From positions 1,493,554 through 1,557,553 of the forward strand of contig LNAC01000137.1 in NCBI GenBank assembly GCA_002007465.1: DNA of 64,000 bases. The letters are read 5' to 3'. Source of the stretch: Ailurus styani (Eukaryota; Chordata; Mammalia; Carnivora; Ailuridae). Each line of letters starts with the position of its first letter. The first letter of the stretch is position 1. The notes under the pieces were generated by a model, which did not search any database, had not been told where the DNA came from, and saw only the letters and a list, made by a program, of their open reading frames with translations. Position numbers and translations under genes: made by a program. Of the stretch, positions 44,026-55,470 are shown piece after piece.

Positions 44026-44555
44026 ATGATGGATTTTGTCCTGCTGGGGCCCTATTGCATTTTCTTATAAAATTTAAGAAGAGAGTGCTACTTTTGCAGT
44101 GAGATCTGTATGTAAATATTTATATAAAGGTCAACCCTGCTGGCCCAAGGGGAGACCCCAAAGGGGAAAGAGATGTATAGCAATCTATTTTCTTTTCTTT
44201 TTTTCTTTTTCTTTTTTTTTTTTTTGGTGATCCCTGTTCTCTCCCAGCCCTTGAGTTGGAGGGTGTAGGACAGAGGCCGCCTCCGGTGCCGACCCCCCGC
44301 CCTGGCCGGCACTGGTACAGAGCGCACACCTGAGTGCTCCAGCTCCATTGGAGCATGCCAGTGAACGGGAAAATCAATATGTAAAGAACCAAACTGAAGT
44401 GCTGGAAGAAAAAGATGAACATTGCTAGGTTTAGAAAATAAAAATGTTCTAAACAGATAAACAGTAAGCATCGCGCTTTGATTTGTACTGTTTTCCAGGC
44501 CATAAACCCCTAATATCCCCCGACGTTTCATTAAGAGCCTCCGTGGCACCCGGCG
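44026..44555. other. Noncoding DNA with a T-rich pyrimidine tract
   Basis: A C/T tract spans about 44188-44226. The 153- and 127-codon minus-strand frames here are extended by that tract (poly-Lys) and are not called. Confidence 0.45.
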
Positions 44556-45000
44556 TGCCTGCTGCGGCTTGAACAGATTGCTGCAAAAATGCTATCCGAG
44601 CTGCAGACCCAATCTTTCGCAGTGTTTTACATGGGTGCTAAATGGGGGAGAAGTCTGATCAATCATGAACAGAGCTCTAGTTTAGGGCAAAAGTAAATGC
44701 TAGAGTTAAATGAACAATATCTATCATTCTGCACGGCGGTTCTCCCAGTCAATCAAAAAATAATAATAATAAAAACCATAGGCAAAGAGCATTTATTGGA
44801 GTGAGGGGAAAAAAATAAAATAAAGACAGCAATGAACACATGCAACTGTATCCTTCGGCTTTCAGAAACAGGGAGGATTTGTATGGTGAATAATAACTTC
44901 AGTGAAATAAATGTTCAAATTATGTTGGAAAATTGTTCATTTGGACTCCTAGCCTTTTGCAATCTCCAAAGCTAATAATACTCCAGCTTATGAAATCCCT
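44556..45000. promoter_or_regulatory. Candidate conserved noncoding element
   Basis: Repeat-free AT-rich block with 'gtctgatcaatcatgaacag', 'taaatgaacaatatctatca' and 'agtgaaataaatgttcaaat' (SOX/FOX/homeodomain-like cores). No repeat identity is seen. Regulatory role is inferred only. Confidence 0.3.
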
Positions 45001-45179
45001 TACTAATCTATCAAAGTCTCTTCATCTGTTGTCATACTCGTTCCCCCCGTGGCCCCCCTGGAGGCTTTCTGAATGATCAGCCAGAATCGAAGGCACTCGA
45101 TAGGATGCTTTTCTTTGACGATTTCCCTTCTGTGACTGCAAGGAAGAGGAAAAAGCCCTAGGTAAGAATTCAGGAACCC

Positions 45180-45285
45180 TGAAGTGGATTCCAGGCTAGG
45201 CTGAGAAGCCTTTGACAAATTATTAAATCACTCTCTGCGCCTCGATTTCTTTACCTGTAAAATGGGACCAATTCCCTCTGCCTCC
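45180..45285 (-). repeat. MIR SINE fragment, antisense
   Basis: 'gcctttgacaaattattaaa', 'gcgcctcgatttctttacct' and 'gtaaaatgggaccaattccc' are the complement of MIR. Confidence 0.7.
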
Positions 45286-45639
45286 CGCCACCTAGGTTCT
45301 TATAAATTCACCTATTTCTGTTCGATGACTCTTTACCAAGCAGCCTTTACGCATCAGGACGGTGCTGGGCAAAGAGGAAGATGCCGCCCCAGCCGTCTGG
45401 AAGCTCACACGCGGAGAAGGGAAGGCGGTGACAGCGCGCTGTGGTGAGCCGGAGGAGAGCCAGAGACAGTTCTTTAAAAGCACCCTGGAGGCACCTGGGG
45501 GCCAGAAAGAGCTTGGAAGGAAGGGATCTCTAAATGAATTGTTCAAGAACAAGTCAGAGAGGAGGGGTAGGATGGAAGCTATTATCGCTGCAAGGAAGAC
45601 AAAAGGTACTGGAAGCACCTTTGCAGGGCCACCTCCTGA

Positions 45640-46060
45640 GATTCCAGGCAGGGAGGCAAGAGCTCTGGGAAGGAAGGAGAGCTTAGCGGGGACCCAGTGG
45701 TCAAGGGCCTCGTGCTTCTGCTGCAGGGCTTGGACTTAGCCTTGAAGGCACTGGGGAGCCCACAGAAGGGTTTCGGTTGGAGGAGGTGGCCTGATTGTTT
45801 AGGAAGGCTATCCCCGCCCACGGCAGGTGCCCAGCAGAGGAGTTCAAAGGGAGACTGGAGGCAGGGAGACCTGAAGGCCAGGGGATGCGCTCCGCTGCAG
45901 AAGGAGGAGAAAGGGAGTGGGGAGGAGAAAGAACAGGCACGAAGGAGGTGTGGAATGGACAGGACAGCCTGACGATGGCTTGGTGTGGAAAGGAGAGGAA
46001 GGTATGAAGAAGGATGCTAGGTTCTGGCTTGGACCAAGGGCAGATGCTGGTTCTTTGCAC
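45640..46060 (-). repeat. L2 LINE, antisense
   Basis: 'cttggacttagccttgaagg' and 'cactggggagcccacagaag' then 'gactggaggcagggagacct' are complements of standard L2 blocks. The 125-codon plus-strand frame (45362-45739) partly overlaps and is not called. Confidence 0.65.
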
Positions 46061-46078
46061 TGAGAGAGAGCATGCTTG

Positions 46079-46136
46079 ACCATGGTGCCTGACACCAGGT
46101 AAGGTACACAGTAGGTGCTCAATAAGTGTTTACTAA
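46079..46136 (+). repeat. L2/MIR-type 3' end
   Basis: 'ccatggtgcctgacaccagg' then 'cagtaggtgctcaataagtg'. Confidence 0.65.
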
Positions 46137-46229
46137 CTCCAAGCAGAATCCTTATTTTCCTAGCTTCCTTCTCCTCCCACCTCTGTTACCCCCCTCCTGC
46201 TGCCCCCACCCACTGAACCTCATCCTGCA

Positions 46230-46480
46230 CATCACTGCCTGGTAAGTCTTCTTAAAACACCAATTTGTCTGTCAGATTTAAATGGCTCATTTAAATGGCT
46301 CAGGATTTCCCCAGGCACCACTCAAAGCCCCTCCGCTCAGCCTCTCTAATCCAGCTCCCCCACACCAAGCAGCCTTGTTTCTGTTCTGCTTCAGCCAGGC
46401 CGTCCAGACTGTGGCCCCATGACCTGCTGGCCTCAGGTCTTTATTCGGACTGTGCTCCCCTCCCCGGAACACCCGCCTCG
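46230..46480 (+). repeat. Possible L2 fragment
   Basis: 'catcactgcctggtaagtct', 'cttaaaacaccaatttgtct' and 'tctgcttcagccaggccgtc' resemble L2. It is diverged. Confidence 0.45.
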
Positions 46481-46649
46481 CCTCTCCTTTTTTTTCTGTC
46501 ACAGCAAATTCAAATCAGAGAATCACGGTGGAGACCAGGAGAAGAGAAAGCAATTCTCTCTGTGCTCCCGTTACTTCTGTTCATTCAAGCCAGGCTTAAT
46601 TTTTTGACATCCAGGTGACTCACAGGGTCTGTGGTTAAGGAAGTTACGA

Positions 46650-47040
46650 AAGAAGAGAAACGAGAGGTAAGTTTATCGAGATTATAAATAAATTGGCTAA
46701 TCAGATGTGTCTTAATACATCCTTCTAGCACATTCCAGACTTTCAGAGTCCTTTTGATTTTTGAAATGCGGTTTTAAAGCATGAGTGGATTATAATTGTG
46801 GCGGGGGGCAGTCTTCTTATAGGACTTAAGCTGTAAAAACTGCTATTCCCGTTCTTCCCACAAATGAACTCACTTTGGTATGTCCCACTGGGAAACGAAG
46901 GCAATTGCTTTATGCCTGGGAATTAGCAAAGATTTACTTGAAAGTGCTACCTCACACTCGGTGGGAAATAAGTCTAAATGAAAAGGAAGACAATTAGCCC
47001 AAATGTGCCAGCTTCGACAGTGTTGGTTGGCTGGTTGGTT
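46650..47040. promoter_or_regulatory. Candidate conserved noncoding element
   Basis: Repeat-free text with 'aaataaattggctaatcaga', 'gggaattagcaaagatttac' and 'agacaattagcccaaatgtg'. Several TAAT/ATTA cores occur in an otherwise unique stretch. Not tested for conservation. Confidence 0.28.
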
Positions 47041-47379
47041 GATTCTGAAAGCCCATTTTTATTTCTAGAATCAAAAATTGCAAAAACAAACAACAAACAA
47101 CAAGACCCCCAGTAGTTGTGTAGTCCACAGACAAGAAGTCCCTGGGGCAAACTCAGAAGGGGTGACTTTGAAGGACGCCCATCTCTGTGTTTGAGCCCCT
47201 CCCAGAACTCTGCGAAGGGCAGCCCACTGGACAGATTGCAATCCCTCAGGCCAAGAAAGCGACAGAACTACGTGAAACAACTAGCAGACCCAAGATCTGT
47301 CCTCTGTCCACCAGGCTGCCCCATTGCACATGACACACCTCCAGCCCCAAGCGGGCTTTGCTCCCTTTCCAGCTACTAG

Positions 47380-47480
47380 GGCGGTGTTTCTCCAACTGTG
47401 GTCCAAGAACTACCTACATTTGTATTAATGCACGGTCCCTATCCCATGCTTCCTGAGCCTAAATCTCTAAAGGTGGATTC
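47380..47480 (+). repeat. Possible MER5-type element
   Basis: 'gtgtttctccaactgtggtc' followed by 'cctgagcctaaatctctaaa' recalls the MER5 group. Weak. Confidence 0.35.
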
Positions 47481-48556
47481 ATGCTTCAACCCCATTTGTG
47501 TCCAATCAGACTAACAAGGCTTCTTTTTTCCCCCAGGATATTACCATTTTCCTTCCCTTGTCCTTATCCAACTTAGGGTATCTGGGCCATCATTTTATTC
47601 TAATCATCCTTACGATTCTACGGTGCCCTGCAATTCTACTCTGTTTCCCCAGGAAACTCGCTCCTCACCCATCTCAATAATGTGGTTGAATCTCTTCTAC
47701 TCTCGGCAAATTACAGTTTCCTAATTACCAACGCCACAACCTTGTAACATTGGACCTTGATCATTAATTCTCCAAGGATCTAGAGGCTACTAAATGAAAA
47801 TTCTCTCCTCCTTTAGATACCAACACACATACACACACGCACACTCTCTCACATACACACACTCACACACAAACACACACACACCTGTCTCCACTGGCCC
47901 CATCCTTCACCTTGACTCTGAATCCCACCTTGCCCTCCTCAGAACCTTACACTTTCATATGCCTCCTCTCTCCTGTGTTTTTAGTCACCTTCTCTTAACT
48001 GAACCCTTCCCTTTGGCTTTCTTTTCCCATTGTAGAGCATCACTAGAGTAAAAAATTAGTAGGGGGGTTGTCTCCCATATCCTGCTTGGAGAATAATTGC
48101 ATCAATAAGGACATATCCTATACTCAGATACCACACAGTCAAGATTCCCATATTGTATCTCATCGTTATGTTTCAAGTTGTTTCTACCCTGTAGTAGCCT
48201 CCTTACCTTTATTATTTTAAAAAAATTAATTTCTTGGGCCATTTATTACATAGATTATCCCAAATTCTTGATTTGGTTGATCATATCCTTACAGTATTGA
48301 TAACTTGTGTCTGTAACCCTCACATTTCTGGTAAACTAGTAATTACATCAAGAGATTTCATTACATTTGGGTTCAGTCTTATTTTTAGTAAATACTTCAG
48401 AAGTCATACTTTTTAAACATGACATAGTAGAGACCACTTTTAGAAAAACTCTCCTTCATGTCATATCCTCTTCCAACTATCGACTTTTCTATCTCCTCCC
48501 CAACTACAGTCAAACATTTCCCAAAAGCCACTTCTTCACTTGTTTAATTTTTTTAG
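47481..48556. other. Noncoding DNA with CA repeat
   Basis: Imperfect CA repeat at 47818-47884. A region at 48230-48420 looks like an old unassigned repeat. No gene. Confidence 0.4.
47818..47884 (+). repeat. Imperfect CA-rich repeat
   Basis: CA units interrupted by 'cgcacactctctcacata' and 'cactcacacac'. Confidence 0.88.
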
Positions 48557-48572
48557 CTTCTACCCACTTTTT

Positions 48573-48773
48573 TTTTTCAAGTTAATTTTTTTTTAAATTT
48601 TATTTTTATTATTTGCCCAAGGGGTACAGGTCTGTGAATCATCAGGCTTACATCTTTCACAGCATTCACCAAAGCACAAACCCTCCCCAATGTCCATAAC
48701 CCATCCACCCTATCCCTACCCTCCCACCCCCCAGTAACCCTCAGTTTGTTCTATGAGATTAGAAGTCTCTTAT
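48573..48773 (-). mobile_element. Carnivore LINE-1 3' end, antisense, 5'-truncated
   Basis: Poly-T tail, then 'gtacaggtctgtgaatcatc', 'ccctccccaatgtccataac' and 'agtaaccctcagtttgttct'. Perfect 16-bp target-site duplication 'cttctacccacttttt' at 48557-48572 and 48774-48789. Confidence 0.97.
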
Positions 48774-48964
48774 CTTCTACCCACTTTTTAACCCACTCAG
48801 ATCTGGCTTCTGCCCCTGTTGCTCCTAGAAATTGTATGACCTCTCTATCACCAACTGAGAGACTTTTTTTTCAATTCCTATTTTTGTTCCAGTGTAGAAT
48901 TTAGGAGCTTAAAATAAGAATTTTATTTTTACCTTTCATGATCTTGTGGATTGACTGAGAACAG

Positions 48965-49440
48965 CTGAGCAGTTCTCACTTGGGGTCTCTCAAAGGTCTG
49001 GAGTCATCCTGACGTTCAAGATGGCTTCTTTCCTCACATGGCTGACACCCAGGCTGGAATAACTAGATTAACTGGAGTCTGGCCGGTATCTCTCTCTCTT
49101 CTTGGTCTCTCTCTCTCTCTCTCTTTCTCCCTGTCTCCTTCCATGAACCATTTTCATAGTTAGTCTGGGCTTCTTCACAACATGATGGTCTAAGGGTAAA
49201 AAGACTTCTTACATGGTGACTGGCCTTCCTCTGAACAAGCATTTCAAGAGACTAAGGTGGACACTGTAAGGATTCACATGACCTAACATCAAAAATCACA
49301 TAGTGTCCCTTCTGTGCAATTTTTTGGTTGAACAGGGCCAACCCTCATTCAATGTGAAAGATACCACACAAAGGTATGAATTTCAGGAGGCATCATTCAT
49401 TGGGGGACCATCTTTGGAGACTAGTTGTCATACTTCTTCT
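48965..49440 (+). repeat. Ancient interspersed repeat (same family as 10636-11095)
   Basis: 'atggctgacacccaggctgg', 'gtctgggcttcttcacaaca', 'gacttcttacatggtgactg' and 'gacctaacatcaaaaatcac', ending 'ggaccatctttggagactag'. A CT repeat expanded inside (49087-49128). Confidence 0.6.
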
Positions 49441-49916
49441 TTGACTTTTCAACAATTACCAGAGCCTTTGTGAACTAAGTATTTTTTGAAATACTTTATT
49501 CCCTTGTTCCTGTATCATACTGCACTTCTATTCTCTTTCTGCCTCTCTGACAAAAGTCTCTCCATGGTCTTTGCATGCCTCATCTTCCTCTGGACTTGTC
49601 CTCCAGGCCTGGCCCTAAGCCTTTTCTCTTCTAGGTCTCTTCTCCCAAAGCCATTTCATTGTCCACAGTTTTTACTAATTCCTAAAATATGCGTGATGAG
49701 AATATTAACAACTCCAGCCCTTCTATCCTCTGAGCACCATACCCCACTTTCTTGAAACCTCCCCTTGAATATACAAAAGCACATCCAACTTAGCATGTCC
49801 AAACTGAACTCTGAATGGGCCTCTACTCCCAGCTGGGCCCTCTTCCAGAATTTTTTATATCATCTAATGGCACCACCATTTCCTCTTTTTTCACAGAAAC
49901 GTGAGGGTCATCCTCA

Positions 49917-49918
<2 letters not shown>

Positions 49919-49956
<38 letters not shown>
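49919..49956 (+). repeat. (CT)n microsatellite
   Basis: About 19 uninterrupted TC units. Confidence 0.96.
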
Positions 49957-49960
<4 letters not shown>

Positions 49961-50240
49961 TTGGTTCTATTCATTCTTTCTCCAAAACCTTATTTCTAAA
50001 ATATTTCTGCCCTCTCTTCCCCACCTCCGTGTCCACTATCACCACCTACTATTCAGGCTACCAACTCACATATATCACCTCTAGGGCTATCCCTTGAAGA
50101 GGGTGAGACCCAGGGGAATGCAAGCCCGTGCAGAGTTCATCGAAAATGCTGGCCCTTGAGAGGAGGCCATTCTGCATAGGCATCTTCTATTAGTCCCCAG
50201 AGATATTCTTAAAAATAGCAACATCAAAATTGAATTTTAG

Positions 50241-50441
50241 GGATGCCTGGGTGGCTCAGTCAGTTAAGCATCTGCCTTCAGCTCAGGTCATGATTCAAGG
50301 GTCCTAGGATTGAGTTCCATATTGGGTTCCTTGCTCAGTGGAGAGCCTGCTTCTCCTTCTGCCTGCTCTGCCTGCCGTTCCCCATGTTTGTGTGCACGCT
50401 CTCTCGCCCTCTCGACAAATAAATAAAATCTTTAAAAATTT
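50241..50441 (+). mobile_element. Older Can-SINE, sense
   Basis: Head 'ggatgcctgggtggctcagt', diverged body, tail 'aaataaataaaatcttta'. Target-site duplication 'ttgaattttag' at 50230-50240 and 50442-50452. Confidence 0.95.
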
Positions 50442-50750
50442 TTGAATTTTAGTGATGTTGATTAAATGATGTTCATTCCCACCCTGTGTAGGGCTCAGAA
50501 AGATTCTTCATATTCTCTACCCAAGGGAAAGGCCTGCTAACTGGTCTCCTTGCATCCATTCTTGTCTCTTTGCAATTTCTACATGCAGCAGCAAAAGTAA
50601 CCTTTTGCAAAATGAAAATATGGATCAGGCACTCTGCTTAAAATTCTCTAATGACTTCCAATCGATCTTGGGATAAAGGCAGAGAAAAAAACAATCCTTA
50701 ACACAGCCTCCAAAATCAATAAGAGGCATGGTCTAACCCTTCTTTCTTAT

Positions 50751-51339
50751 TATGATATTTTGACAACAAGTAAGAGCCACTCGAACTCAATCTCAATTGA
50801 ACAATAAGGAATTTCAGGAATTACATATCCCATACAACAGGAAGTCCTGCGGTCGGGCAGCCTTCAGGGCACATTGATTAGGCACCTCAGTCTTATCAAG
50901 GGGAAAGGTTCTCCCCACGTGTCCACTCCACCATCCTGGGGCCAGCTCCATCTTCAGGAGGAGAAGAGGCTGCCACTGCCCCCCACTTCCCATCCAGATT
51001 GGACAAAACTCAAAGAAACAGTTAAAGACCATCTTTTCTTTTAACTCAATCTTAGGAGCAAGGACACTTTCCTTGGAAGTCCACAGGAAACTTTCCTTCC
51101 CTTCTCAGTTTCAAGAATCAGGACACAAGCTGATAAAGACACCAAATTGCAGGAAAAGGGGTCACTGCCTTAAACTGGGAGTGAAGTTAGTGTCCCCTGA
51201 GACAAAACACTGTGTCGAGGGACGTGTGGATTCCTGAACAAAATGGGGATTGTGTTAAGAAGGAAGAGAGGTGTAGGGGATTCTGGGTAGGCTCTCCATT
51301 CTGATCTCACTCCAAGTTCCCCTGATTCTCTCCACAGCA
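50751..51339. other. Non-repetitive noncoding DNA
   Basis: No supported gene. Part of 50750-51050 may be an old repeat. Confidence 0.35.
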
Positions 51340-51715
51340 GCTAGGGGAAACTTCTTTCACATCCTTGTCTGTACCTGCTACTTTTGTCAGTCTTCATACA
51401 TGCTCTCACTTGCCCCAGGGATCCTGCCCCTGGATAAATTCAAAGTATCCTTCCAATCTCAGCTAAAGCATTACTTCCCCTTGGATTCGTCCCTGCCCTC
51501 TCCAAGAAGAACAAATGTCCCTGTTACATAAATGCTCTTACAACCATGAGATTCTCCCTTGTAACCCTCACCACTGCTGCACTTCTACATTGATTTCTGT
51601 GATTATCCCATCACTAGTTCTCCCCTGAAACATCTCAGACTGAAAGCAGGGACTATGTCTGATTTTGTTCACTACTGGATCATCAGTACTTAGGACAATG
51701 TCTGACACATAACAA
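51340..51715 (+). repeat. L2 LINE 3' region
   Basis: 'tccaatctcagctaaagcat' and 'gggactatgtctgattttgt', then 'acaatgtctgacacataac', match the L2 3' end layout. Confidence 0.75.
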
Positions 51716-52229
51716 AACTCCCCAAAACAAAATTTAAAATATCATGAATTGCATGAAGGAAGGAGCTTGAAATCAAAGGAATGATTTTAGTTAAGGTGAC
51801 TTTTCCCTGGGCATTATAAAATATGTAGTCCAAAATGGAAATCTTCTGTGAGTGAAAGGGGAGTTTGATGAGTACGTAAGCCAAGCCAACTGGGTAAACC
51901 AAGATGGTTCCATGAAAACCAGGACCTATGTTTACCCTCTCTGTCCCTCCACATTGTCTAGAGTCTTTCTAATACTTTTGTTGTTGTTGTTTGTGCGTAT
52001 TTCTTTTTGTTTGTTTGTTTCAAGTTTTTCCAATACTTCTTAAGGAAGGAATAGGACATGCATTTCCAAAGGACCACACTGGGGTACCTCTCTTGCGACT
52101 CCTGAGATGACCTTATTTTTCCTGGTTTATGTCTATGAACCTTTGGGGCACATCATATAACTTAAGCATGGACCCCAGAGTGTCCATAGTTTGCATAATA
52201 TTTTTTCTATATATCATAGTCTTAGAGAA
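51716..52229. other. Non-repetitive noncoding DNA
   Basis: No supported gene. GTT/TTTG-rich patches lie at 51978-52020. Confidence 0.35.
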
Positions 52230-52395
52230 ATCTGCACTGTCACTTGCTGTCAATGGGAATGGAAACCGGTCTGCCTTTTCTGGAGAACAATTTGCTAGTT
52301 TATCTTCAGAGTCTTCAGAAAACGATATACCTAGGAATTCTACTTGTAGGGGTTTATTCCACAGAATAATCAGATAACGCTCAAAGACACTTGTG

Positions 52396-52735
52396 TTGTT
52401 TTTTTTTTCTAGCAGGAAATATATTTTATTTTTATTTAAATTCAATTAACCAACATATAGTACATCATTAGCTTACATGTCACGTTCACTTAATTTGTTA
52501 GTTGCATATAATACCCAGTACTCATCACATCACATCACGTGCCCTCCTTAATGCCCATCACCCAATAATGTCATCCCTCTGTCCTCCTCCCCTTCCTCCT
52601 CTCCAGCAACCCTCAGTTTGTTTCCCATAGTTAAGGGTCTTTCGTGGTTTGTATCCCTCTCTGATGACTTCCAATTCTGTTTTCCCTCCCTTCCCCTATG
52701 ATCCTCTGCACTGTTTCTTATATTCCACATATGAC
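52396..52735 (-). mobile_element. Carnivore LINE-1 3' end, antisense
   Basis: 'caattaaccaacatatagta', 'ccttaatgcccatcacccaa', 'cagcaaccctcagtttgttt' and 'ctatgatcctctgcactg'. Flanked by an imperfect duplication, 'gctcaaagacacttgt' before and 'actcaaagatacttgt' after. Confidence 0.92.
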
Positions 52736-52784
52736 ACTCAAAGATACTTGTATAAGAATTTATTGTAAAAAAAAAAAAAAGTCC

Positions 52785-53270
52785 CCAATTCTTCCCTCCT
52801 CCCTGGATCTACACCATTTGTCCCTAACTGCACTGAGCCATTCTGCTCTGCGCTGTTGGCCATGTGGCTTGCTTTGGCCACCAGGACGTGAGCAAATATG
52901 CCACAGTCAGAGGCTTGCAGAAGTGCTTGCACATTTCCTCTTGGCTGTCGCTCCTCCAAATAGCCATGAGAACATACCGGGGCTAGCCTCCTGGAGAATC
53001 ACTTGCCTGGAATAGAGTAGAATAGCCCTGGTTGTCCCAGCCGTGAGCCTCCTAAAGAAGCCAGTGGCCAGCCCATCACGGACATAGGAACAAGTCAAAA
53101 TGAGGACTGCTCAGCCAACACGCAGCTGACTGCCAAGGTGTGAGTGAGCCCAGATCAGCTGAACACCTGCAAACTTGTAAACTGAACAAATGTTTATTCT
53201 TGTGTGCCACTGCAATTTTGTGGCTTGCTACATAGATAGCACTGTTGTGTCCGTGGCTCTTTGAAACAAT
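52785..53270 (+). repeat. Ancient LTR-like element (MaLR-type)
   Basis: 'gccattctgctctgcgctgt', 'tgtggcttgctttggccacc', 'agcctcctggagaatcactt' and 'gtgagtgagcccagatcagc', with a terminal 'cactgcaattttgtggcttg'. It is inserted in an old L1. The family is uncertain. Confidence 0.5.
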
Positions 53271-53600
53271 TGCAGCAGATCCAACAATCGAAGGAAGGAC
53301 AGCAGGATATCATGCAGCCATTAGGAATGTTGTATAGGTGTATACTGACTTGAAATGCTCACAATGGATGGAAGAATTACAGAACGAATCCAAAACATTG
53401 TACATAATATGACACCATTTTCATAAAACATACATGTCTGCACCTGCAAATGAAAGTGTCAGGTCTGATATACAACAAGATGCTGACATGGTTATCTCTG
53501 GATGGTAGAATTTGGGGTGTTTTTTCATTTGTTGTTCATCTGCATTTACAGTTATTCTATAAAAACATGTGTTACTTGCATAATTGTTCATGGAGAGAAA

Positions 53601-54059
53601 AATATATTTGTTATGAAGTATAACATCTGTTTGATTACCTCTTGGCTTATCAGCAGTAATCCTGAATGTTTCTCAGGCACTTTTTGTGGGTAAGGTCATC
53701 GGTACTTTATTTCTATAATGTTGGGTGCAGGAAACTTGGAAACAGCGCCTCTTTCGAGATTCACTAAGGAGTGCAGGTAGTAGAACACGCTTTCCTAATC
53801 CCTCTAGCAAACCTAAGAACAAAAGCTCTGGGAGTGGACGTGGCCCCAAAGGCAGGATACTGTAAGAGCTCCCTCCCCCAGAGACAAGGGCTAGGGAAAC
53901 TGGGAGCAGCCCAGAGCACCCTGGCAACTTCCTGCCTACAGGGCTTAGTTACAACCCTTGAACAAACAAAAGAGACCTTCTTCTAAATTCCTACTAATTG
54001 GGTATCAAATGTCATACAACCAGAATAAGAAATTCAGTGCCCCAAGCATACCTAATGCT
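53601..54059. other. Non-repetitive noncoding DNA
   Basis: No supported gene or repeat. Confidence 0.4.
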
Positions 54060-54280
54060 AATTCTTCCTCCCTCCCTCCCTCCCTCCCTCCCTTCCTTCC
54101 TTCCTTCCCTCCCCCCTTCCTTCCCACCCTCCTTCCTTCCTCCCTCCCATTCCCTCCCTCTCTCTTCTTTCCTTCCTCCCACCTGCCCACCCTTCCTTCC
54201 TTCCTTCCTCCCACTCCCTCCCTTTCTTTCTCTCTCCTTCCCCTCCTTCCCTCCCTCCTTCTTTTCTTCCTGTCTCATCC
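54060..54280 (+). repeat. (CCCT)n/(CCTT)n pyrimidine tract
   Basis: About 220 bp that is almost wholly C and T on the plus strand. The 112- and 123-codon plus-strand frames (Pro/Leu/Ser-rich) and Gly/Glu/Arg-rich minus-strand frames here are low-complexity artefacts. Confidence 0.95.
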
Positions 54281-55097
54281 AATATTTTGCAGTTAGATCC
54301 TCACTTAAAATCAGCCCAATTTATAGCAACTCTATCCCTGCACTCTCCTTGCCAGTCCTGAATTTGTAATAAATCCCACATCCATTTATTTTTCTGCCAC
54401 AGGTGCTGCTGTTGCTCACACCTGCTTCACAGAGCTGCTGAAATCACACATCAGGCTGAGGGGTCTACAGCAGCCATGTAATAACAGTATTATTATATGT
54501 AATCCCACCCCAGCTGGCTGGCCCTAAAACCCTGGATTTCTTTTTCTCATGACTACTTATTTCCTCATTTTTTCCCTAATTTGAGTGGATCTTAAGCTTT
54601 TCAATCCTTTCCATGGCCCAGCATCTCTGCTCCTTCCCTTCTTCATATTCTGTGAAGACATGGACTCCTAACATGTGAAATCCAAAGGCTGGCCTTCCTC
54701 TTCCTCCAATTTTCTCCCTGTCTCCTTGTGTCCTGTTAACAAACCCCACCACCCTGCCCCCACCCCCATCTCCCTCCAGAGTTCTTGGTCACAGTCCAAC
54801 AGGTCTCCCCAGGACAGATGGCCGTCTATACAGCACTGGAGTGATCAGGGATCATCATCATTAATGATGATCCATGAATCTTCTGAAATTAATGCAGAAT
54901 TTTGTCCTTATGTCAATTTTTAGGTGAGAGTCCCTGGCTTTCATCTAATTTCCAAAGGGTTTTATCGATTGAGAACTTTGCTTCATCAGTTACCTACTCT
55001 TTCTTGCATATTTAGGCTCTTGCCTCTTCCCCTGGCATCCTCTTCTCTCTCTACAAATAATCTGGGGCCGGGGACAAGCATAAAATCTAACTGCCAG
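54281..55097. other. Non-repetitive noncoding DNA
   Basis: No supported gene. An 18-bp perfect palindrome lies at 54854-54871 (atcatcatt/aatgatgat). Confidence 0.4.
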
Positions 55098-55470
55098 GTA
55101 TATTAGTCTGTTCAGGCTATCAACACGAAATACTGCAAGATGGGTGGCTTTAACAACAGAGATTTGTTTTCCCACGTTTTGGATGCTGGACGTCCAAGGT
55201 TGGAGCATGGCTGGTTTTTGGTGAGGACTCTTCTTGGATTGTAGACGGCCACCTTCTTGTTATATCCTAAGAGGGTCTTTCTTCGGTGTGTGCATACAGG
55301 CAAGCTGTGAGGGGTTGATCTCTCTCTTCTTCTTATAATGCCATGAGTCCCATCAGATTAGGGTCCTACACTTATGGTCTCATTTAACCTTTATTATCCC
55401 CTAAAGACCCCATCTCCAAATATTGTCACACTGGGAGTCAGGGCTTCCACCTATGATGAAGGGAGGGAAA
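55098..55470 (-). repeat. MaLR solo LTR (MLT1-like), antisense
   Basis: 'tattagtctgttcaggctat', 'gatgggtggctttaacaaca', 'gtagacggccaccttcttgt', 'cagattagggtcctacactt' and 'accccatctccaaatattgt' give the complete antisense order of this LTR class. Only the LTR is present. Confidence 0.85.

Larger units (their letters stand above)
49760..50750 (+). repeat. L2 LINE, long copy split by a Can-SINE
   Basis: Left part 'cttagcatgtccaaactgaa' and 'tgagggtcatcctcaaagtc'. Right part 'ctgctaactggtctccttgc', 'cagcagcaaaagtaaccttt' and 'atgacttccaatcgatcttg'. The SINE at 50241-50441 and a CT repeat (49919-49956) interrupt it. Confidence 0.75.
52230..53600 (+). repeat. Old LINE-1, split by two later insertions
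   Basis: Left 'ctgtcaatgggaatggaaac' and 'ctaggaattctacttgtagg'. Right 'ggatatcatgcagccattag' and 'tggttatctctggatggtag'. An antisense L1 3' end (52396-52735) and an LTR-like element (about 52785-53270) lie between the pieces. Confidence 0.7.

Noticed and set aside
44088..44549. Poly-Lys-containing minus-strand frames
   Set aside because: They cross a T-rich tract that reads as Lys codons, so they are chance frames.
45362..45739. 125-codon plus-strand frame
   Set aside because: It partly overlaps an antisense L2, and no family resemblance or exon signals were found.
53958..54369. Pro/Leu/Ser-rich and Gly/Glu/Arg-rich frames on both strands
   Set aside because: They are translations of the CCTT/CCCT simple repeat in every frame.
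54854..54871. 18-bp palindrome of ATC repeats
   Set aside because: It is perfect but made of a simple ATC repeat and its complement, so not notable enough to report.
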